Part shown: positions 57,926-64,000 of the stretch, in pieces | Layout: each line of letters starts with the position of its first letter | Numbering within the stretch: position 1 is the first letter of the stretch | Assembly: GCA_023213395.1 (NCBI GenBank) | Contig: CM041465.1 | Span: forward strand, 179,745,741-179,809,740 | Direction: 5' to 3' | DNA from: Cycas panzhihuaensis | Lineage: Eukaryota > Cycadophyta | Length of the DNA: 64,000 nucleotides | Program-made: the position numbers and the translations under genes | Notes under the pieces: generated by a model | What the model saw: only the letters and a program-made list of their open reading frames with translations | What the model was told of the DNA's origin: nothing | Database searches by the model: none

Positions 57926-60689
57926 GGTTTTATTATATGTTATTGATATTTTGATTAATATTTTTGATTATAGCATATGAATCATTGATCCTAATGTAAT
58001 TTATTAGTTATATATAGAAAGTCAAATTTCTCACTAATAAATGCATTTCATATATCAATTAGATAACATCAACAGTTGATTTTGGTGTGTCAAATAATCA
58101 AAATGTGAGACTTCTCTTTTAAGTCTCATAAACAGGTGTAAATTTCTCTCAATCATCTCATCAACTTTCTAATAAATAAAAGACTAGGCCTTTCATCAAA
58201 CATCAAGTGGTATCATTAATAATTCATTCATTCAAATAGGCATCCAATAAACTAGTTGAACATTGTATTTGATTAATGTTGTAGTTACTTCGTCAAATGT
58301 ATTCAATACTAAGGGATATTTACATTATATCTAACATATGTAATAAACTCACATCAAATTTCACTTTAAATATGTCCCACATCAATAATTTTCCATCAGT
58401 TTTGAGCTTTCAATTATTATTAATAAGAATTTATATGTTTAATTTTAAACAAAACTCACTCTTTCTTTCCATCAATAATTATTAAACTCATCATCATAAT
58501 CTCTTCAGCCTTTAAAAACATCAAAATATGCCAAAATAAATTTTTAAAGTCATAAAATATGACTTTTATGAGGTCAAAACTATTTTTCTCAACTTTACCC
58601 ATTAGAGTCTCTATCATTTGATTTTTAAATTATGCCTTATGACTATTCATTTTGACTATCTTAAAATTCTCTTTCCAATGCAACTCACCACACTTGAATC
58701 CGGTACTCCAGTGAAAAGTTATAACTAAAAATATAATAATACATCCTTAAAAAGTGTGCATTCCTTAAGAAATAATATCTATCCCCTTTTAGTTAGGTTG
58801 TTGGTCTTATGGAATGCTCCATATAACTATCTGCATAAGTCAAGGGGGCTAGCAAAACTTAAAATTTATCTAATATGATTTAATCGATTTTTATAATTAC
58901 AAAAAATTTAAATCTAGTTCATTGATTTTTTGTGGTTACATGTAATCAGATTCCAAATAATTATATAATTTAGTTTAATTTATCAATAACTTTATAATTT
59001 TTTTTATATTAATCAAATTCATGTCTACAAAACCTGCATGCACCTACAACTTGGTCAAATGAGTGTTGATTGGTTGTAAATATGACTATAAGTCAAGTGA
59101 TCTTCTTTATTTATATTATAAATTGATGTTGATGGGTATGAATAAGTTTACATAATTACAAGGTAGATTAGGATAGCTCAGAGTGATCTAGTAATCTCTT
59201 TTGATGGCATACAAGGCAAGAAAAATACTTCTTCATGGTAAAAAAATGATATAACATGGGTAGGTTTTCAAACGTGCAATCATGGTACACAGGCATAAAT
59301 CTCCAAGTCAATGACATCTCATAAGAGGATGCTTTACAGGAGCTTCATGTAGACACAAATCCATGAAGTACTGTCACATGGATAGATAACTCAACAATGG
59401 CTCATCTCATATTCATATGGATGTCAAAATCACTAAAGCCTTTAGGCTTCATGTCATGGTCATAGTTTTGATCACTATAGAGATGACTTCCACTCATCAT
59501 TAGTCCCTTGAGGAGACTCTTACACCTCACTCTCCAACATCTATATCATACCCATCTAAAAATCTAGGTACAAACTCATAGGTAGATAAACACTCCATAG
59601 TACAAACAAAAATAAAAACTTATTGAGTATATATTAATACCTATTCAAAACCCTAGGTTCTTGGTTGCCTATTATCAAATTAATGTCATAAAATAAGTGG
59701 AATATATGCCCTTTAAACTTTATAAATTTTCTCATCAAACTATTATATACCATTATATGAACCTATTTCATTTACCATTATAAATATGTATACCTTAACT
59801 ATTTTCAATCTTATGTATATATATTGTCCAAACTATATATATGTCATGCCCTTATATTTGTCAAAATGCCATCAAATCAAACCCTGTCATATTATATTGC
59901 ACAACATACCTTTTAACTATTAAATACATGTTACCATGCCATGTTTTGTCACTTAAAATACCATGCCACATATTACATTATATAGGTCTATTATTCATTT
60001 GGCTTACTGATCGATTTACTAGCTCATTTCATCATGTCTTGATTTGTTTTCTTTATTCAATATTTATAACACCTTCATAATTTATCATATTCATGCATAT
60101 TCCTAATAGTAAAAAGTTGTAAAAATACCTTTGACTAGAAGAAAATCCACAAGCTAAGGTGGACAAAAAATTCTTTAAATAAAAATTGGGTATGAAAGAT
60201 GTCAATATCTTATATGATCTTAGTATTAAAAGTTATAATTTTATAAGGTGTCTAATCTCACAAAATCTCAGTCACTTCTATAAGTGGACAGTCAGTATTG
60301 GTAAATACAACTAGTAATAGTTTTATTCTTAACTTCACATCATTCAGTGGACTTAATCAACTTGCATGCTCTATAAAATATGTGCACACAACATGCTTAA
60401 AATAATTATCCATATTAATTCAATAAATCAGCATACCACTAGTTTGTTGCTTTCAACATTTGTATCTGAATTTTTCTCCTATATACGACTCTCATTATTA
60501 TCTATATGTGGATCTCATAATCAACATCATCTTACCCAAAAATCATGGTCACATGTCATTAGCATACTCAGGTTTTGGCTTATCAAATTACTCATCAAAC
60601 TAGCTCTTGTATTATCTTATATAGGCTCTATCACTAGCTCTATAAGTATCTCAACTAACTCTTGTATAAGCTTCAATCTACTTCACAAG
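57926..60689. other. AT-rich region with no recognised gene or domain
   Basis: Six-frame reading shows only short AT-rich frames. A purine run TCAAGGGGGCT at about 58840-58850, followed by AGCAAAACTT, resembles a Tat polypurine tract and LTR start on the plus strand; a Tat-type 3' LTR could begin there. No target duplication or partner was found. Confidence 0.5.
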
Positions 60690-60702
60690 ATCTTTCATAC
60701 CA
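60690..60702 (-). other. Possible primer binding site next to a candidate LTR
   Basis: The coding (minus) strand reads TGGTATGAAAGAT. The first seven bases match the initiator tRNA-Met complement; the rest is diverged. Confidence 0.3.
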
Positions 60703-61186
60703 TGTAAGAATTCAGAATTTAACTATAATACCATATTGCAATGCAGTCATTATATACAATAAAAATATATCAAACATATATAATGATTCAATCATATTAT
60801 GAGGAATGTACGCAATTTATGTATATAAGATCAACATATTAAGCAATAATATAAAATATAAAGTAATAAACATATCAAACATGCAACACAAGAGAGAACA
60901 AATTTATACGTGGAAGACCCAGTATGAAAAATACCATGGGAGGAGAAGGTTGGAGTCACAAACTCCTCTTTATGATATCAAATTATTACATCTCTTAGTC
61001 AATCTTCCTTTCTCAAAATTTTAAGTGGTGTGTGTATATATTTATAGATATATTACCTCATGAATAACCTATAATATCTTTTAAGACTTTTCATCATCTA
61101 ATACAATGTTTACATGAATAATTATGCATATCACTTCTATTAATCCTTTTAGTGAGTGGAATTTTATGTAGGTCTATTATCTTACA
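60703..61186 (-). repeat. Candidate copia-type LTR
   Basis: 484 bases bounded by the perfect 7-bp inverted ends TGTAAGA and TCTTACA. Near 60908 it contains TACGTGGAAGACCC, which resembles TTACGTGGGAAACCC in the LTRs of C at the same relative orientation. No second copy, internal region or target duplication was identified. Confidence 0.4.
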
Positions 61187-61650
61187 ATAAACATTATATA
61201 TATGAAGGTATTATATATTCAAACATTCTTTAATGTCATTTAACATATTCACCTTATTTATGGTTATAGGTCTAGGTTTAGTATTGGTAATCTACTACCA
61301 TGAATAGATAAAACATATTACCATGGGTCAAGCATGAATTCTCTCTCTGGAGTGGGATCACTAAATCTATGTAGTTCCACTCTAAAGTATTTGGTGTTTC
61401 CTCTCATAAATTTATACAATATAACTTTTGCCCTATATGATATATTATAATGCTCATTTTTATGAAGTAACATTAAGTTATATACTACATATTAGATAGT
61501 TTAATCATTGTTTCTTGGCTACCGGGAATAGGTATGGATAAGTCAACTCAAGTAAGTGCAAGTATGATTCTATCCCTCACCCTTATCAATTCTACTAAAG
61601 GTGGATTGAAGCATTTCATTTACATTACATGACTGTTTGGTTCATTGAGT
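61187..61650. other. No feature seen
   Basis: AT-rich, no open frame or motif that I can support. Confidence 0.5.
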
Positions 61651-64000
61651 GATTATTATGCATCTGCTACTTGATTATGTTGCATTACATCACTTCAGCC
61701 TATAACGATCTAGGGATAAGTATCCCATGGCACTCCACAACCCTCCTCCATGTCTCCATATTGTCTCCAAGTACCAGTCAGCCCCCGTGGCCCAATCACA
61801 TCTTTGTTGACACACCTCAACCACTAGCACCTTGCCTGGGCATGGTTGGTATCTCTTCACGGGTTTATTAACTTTTTGGGAGCTTCTGATCTTTGGTATT
61901 TCTCCTAACATAGGTCTCTTTGGTCCCATGACTGTCTCCTCTTACCTGGGCAGAGTGTCATGCCTCCCTTAGGCCTAAAGTAACTCCCTTTCTGAGCTTC
62001 CAACCTTCCTTTTTTATTTTTGCTTATCTAGCTACCACGCCGCGATAAAGATTGTGGTACCACTACAAACTTTGTGGTACTGTGAAGTTTACCACCAGGC
62101 GAATGTCACACATTACTTTTTAAAATCTACCATGGCAAATTTTGTATTTATTGTGAAATTTCCACATGTTAAAGGTATATTCCCAGCCCAAGAAGAACCC
62201 TAATCGCTCGATTGAGCTAGACTTGGGTTTAAAACCCAAAAATACCCTTATTTCCCTCTTTTGGACTCTCTTCCATTTTCTCCAACTCTCTCTCTCACTC
62301 ACTCTTCACACCTTCCTGAAAAATTACCTGCAAACATCTGACACATCAACTTTCTAACTTGATATCAGCCCTTTATAGCTCCAGATCCACAACAACAGGC
62401 CTACAACAAGGCTGTGTCAAGGAAGGACACACTCCAAGTTTGCCATCAAGCATAAATATCCCTTTTTAGACTAGTTTGTGCCTCTAGACCATAGCTCCCT
62501 TGGGGTTTCATCTATAAACCCTACATGGCAGGTCCTCCTCTCTCTTTTTTTAGGTAGATCTGCCCTTGATCAACCTACAACAAATACTCTTCCTCTCTTG
62601 TTTTGGTTTTACTTCTTTTAAATATTAAAAGGTTGTTTGCAAGTCATGTACAACACATGCTTCCTCCAGTTTTTCTTGCTGCACATGGGAGGTAAACTCT
62701 CCTTTTCATGTCTACCCATTATTTCCTTCCAGCCCTTCCCTAGTTCCTCCAAGGAGGCAGCGAGGAAGAGCTCACAAAGGAGAGTGAAAGGAGCAAAGGT
62801 GGGTTCCATACCCAGTGAGCCTTCTCCTCAAGGGCAGCCCCCTTCTCTCCCTTCCTCTTCCTCCTCTGTGCCTTCCTTGGGTTTCCAAAGGGCTACTGAA
62901 AGAGGGGTCATTGTTGGTAGAAGCATATGCAGCCTATTACTATGATTATTTCTAGCTTTGCAGGCCTTATGTGAGTAAGAATCACAGCCCTCAATCAAAC
63001 CCTACCTATCATTTAGTGTTAGGTTAGTTTGAAGTTACAAAAATTGCACTTCGCAACTTTTATAACATTGACAACACATACAACTTTGCAGCAACTTGTC
63101 ATTCACATATTTAGCTTTTGTTACATTAGCTTTGCTCACTACCTTGGTTCTTGGGCAGTGTGGATTGTCATAGACTTAGAGGATTAGCCATTCTGAGGCT
63201 AACTGCTCCCCTTCCTCTTCCTTGTCCCTTTTGATATTTCATGTAAGCTAACATAAAAATGGAATTGAAAGTTGATTTTGTTGTAAATGTTTCTTTGATT
63301 AAGATAGCTGGCATTGTACTATTCTATATGTTGCATATATATATATCCCTATTGCTCTAGAAGCCCCATGGGAAGGGTAGACATTACTTGGTTGCAAGTT
63401 CCCTTCTCGTCACACGTGGAGAAGGAGGAAGACATTTCAACCTAAGTGCATTCTTGCCTTTCTTCTTGATACTTCTTTTGAATCCTTTTGTACAACTCAT
63501 TTTTTTCCTTTCTATTTTTTTCAATTTGGGGAAGGTAAGGAATCCCCTACCCTCATTCACTGGCATTACCACATCAAGCCATCCATGGTTAGGAGTAATA
63601 CGAGCAAAGCAACTATGACAAGGGGATAGTGCTCCTTCGGTCATCCAAGTTCCAGGTATGCTCTTCACACCCCTTTAGTCCTATTCCTCTTGCTTTATTT
63701 TATTTATCCCCATATATCATACCTAAAGGGAAAGGAAAAGGAAAGAGAATTTGTGCACATTATCCGCACCTAGTTAGTTTGCTTGCTTATTCGACAAAAG
63801 TGCATCAAAGAGGGGCCATACCCATTGCATGTCTATTTGTTACATATTTCCTTAAGCTTTCATTCCTTGCATGCATCTTGCCTCACATATCATTACTTTC
63901 CCAATCCCTCTCTTTTTTGCATTTGAAAATTAAAAGAGAGTGAGGACATGCATGGGTGAGCAAACAAGTAGTTTTGTTTACATTGTTCCTTTCCTTCTTT
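61651..64000. other. GC-richer region of unknown nature
   Basis: Base composition rises compared with the rest of the window, CpG dinucleotides reappear (for example CACGCCGCG near 62036), and TC-rich stretches (62270-62320, 62830-62870) occur. It could be part of a younger retrotransposon LTR or leader, or the edge of a host gene. No protein domain is recognisable on either strand. Confidence 0.45.
62637..62945 (+). CDS. Hypothetical open frame, doubtful
   Basis: 102 codons from ATG 62637. The first third is hydrophobic, the middle is basic (K-E-A-A-R-K-S-S-Q-R-R-V-K), and the rest is Ser/Pro-rich. It has no recognisable domain and no supported exon partner. It could be an exon, a leader frame of a transposon, or chance in a GC-richer area. 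Confidence 0.15.
   Translation: MQVMYNTCFLQFFLLHMGGKLSFSCLPIISFQPFPSSSKEAARKSSQRRVKGAKVGSIPSEPSPQGQPPSLPSSSSSVPSLGFQRATERGVIVGRSICSLLL

Noticed and set aside
57926-57930. GGTTT after the LTR of D as target duplication with AGGTTT at 54660
   Set aside because: The 54660 site is inside the X2 LTR and also occurs in X1 without any insertion, and flanks beyond it do not match; chance.
60366-60707. Plus-strand frame of 113 codons
   Set aside because: Ser/Leu/Ile/His-rich translation of repetitive CTAGCTCTTGTAT-like sequence; no domain or start context.
61690-61929. Minus-strand frame of 79 codons with Trp and Cys
   Set aside because: Unusual residues only reflect higher GC; no recognisable domain, and no flanking exon could be supported.
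63384-63943. Three overlapping frames near the right edge
   Set aside because: They overlap on both strands and carry low-complexity hydrophobic or basic runs; none can be supported as a gene.
1-64000. A defence, CRISPR or bacterial-type gene system
   Set aside because: No direct-repeat arrays with spacers, no ribosome-binding sites or operon spacing; all recognisable domains belong to plant LTR retrotransposons.

Overview
The window is non-genic nuclear DNA of a seed plant, built almost wholly from decayed LTR retrotransposons. Evidence for a plant is the AT-rich, CpG-poor composition, Ty1/copia and Ty3 pol domains with initiator-tRNA-Met primer sites, and a Ty3 lineage that looks like the plant Tat group (second, archaeal-type RNase H plus an antisense gene). 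The species cannot be read from the sequence. No tRNA, rRNA, CRISPR array or intact host gene was recognised. Coding strands are full of stops, many at tryptophan (TGG) positions.

Layout. (1) 1-54675 holds two head-to-tail copies (X1, X2) of one Ty3/Tat-like element on the minus strand. They appear to share a single LTR (about 11242-19652), as expected from LTR-LTR recombination. Each copy reads gag, protease, RT, RNase H, integrase, archaeal RNase H, then a plus-strand two-exon antisense gene. (2) Copia element C (11910-18280) sits in the shared LTR. (3) Copia element A (22572-42981) sits in the antisense gene of X2. (4) Copia element B1 (26652-41881) sits in gag of A. (5) B2 (28044-35696), of the same family as B1, sits in the RT of B1. 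All four copia elements have 5-bp target duplications: exact for C, with one mismatch for A, B1 and B2. For A, B2 and C, a related copy elsewhere in the window shows the empty site.

Hand-counted differences between paired LTRs are about 6% (B2), 10% (C and B1) and 12% (A), the order the nesting requires.

(6) 54676-57925 is the 3' half of a plus-strand copia element (D) that starts exactly where the LTR of X2 ends. The simplest reading is that the X array inserted into D and that the 5' half of D lies left of the window. (7) 57926-64000 lacks recognisable coding domains. It holds a possible LTR with a primer site (60703-61186), then a visibly GC-richer stretch from about 61650 to the end whose nature I could not settle.

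Nothing here is a working gene set. The most interesting items are the antisense spliced gene in both Tat copies, the archaeal RNase H placed after integrase, the shared-LTR tandem, and a conserved leader block in the B family.
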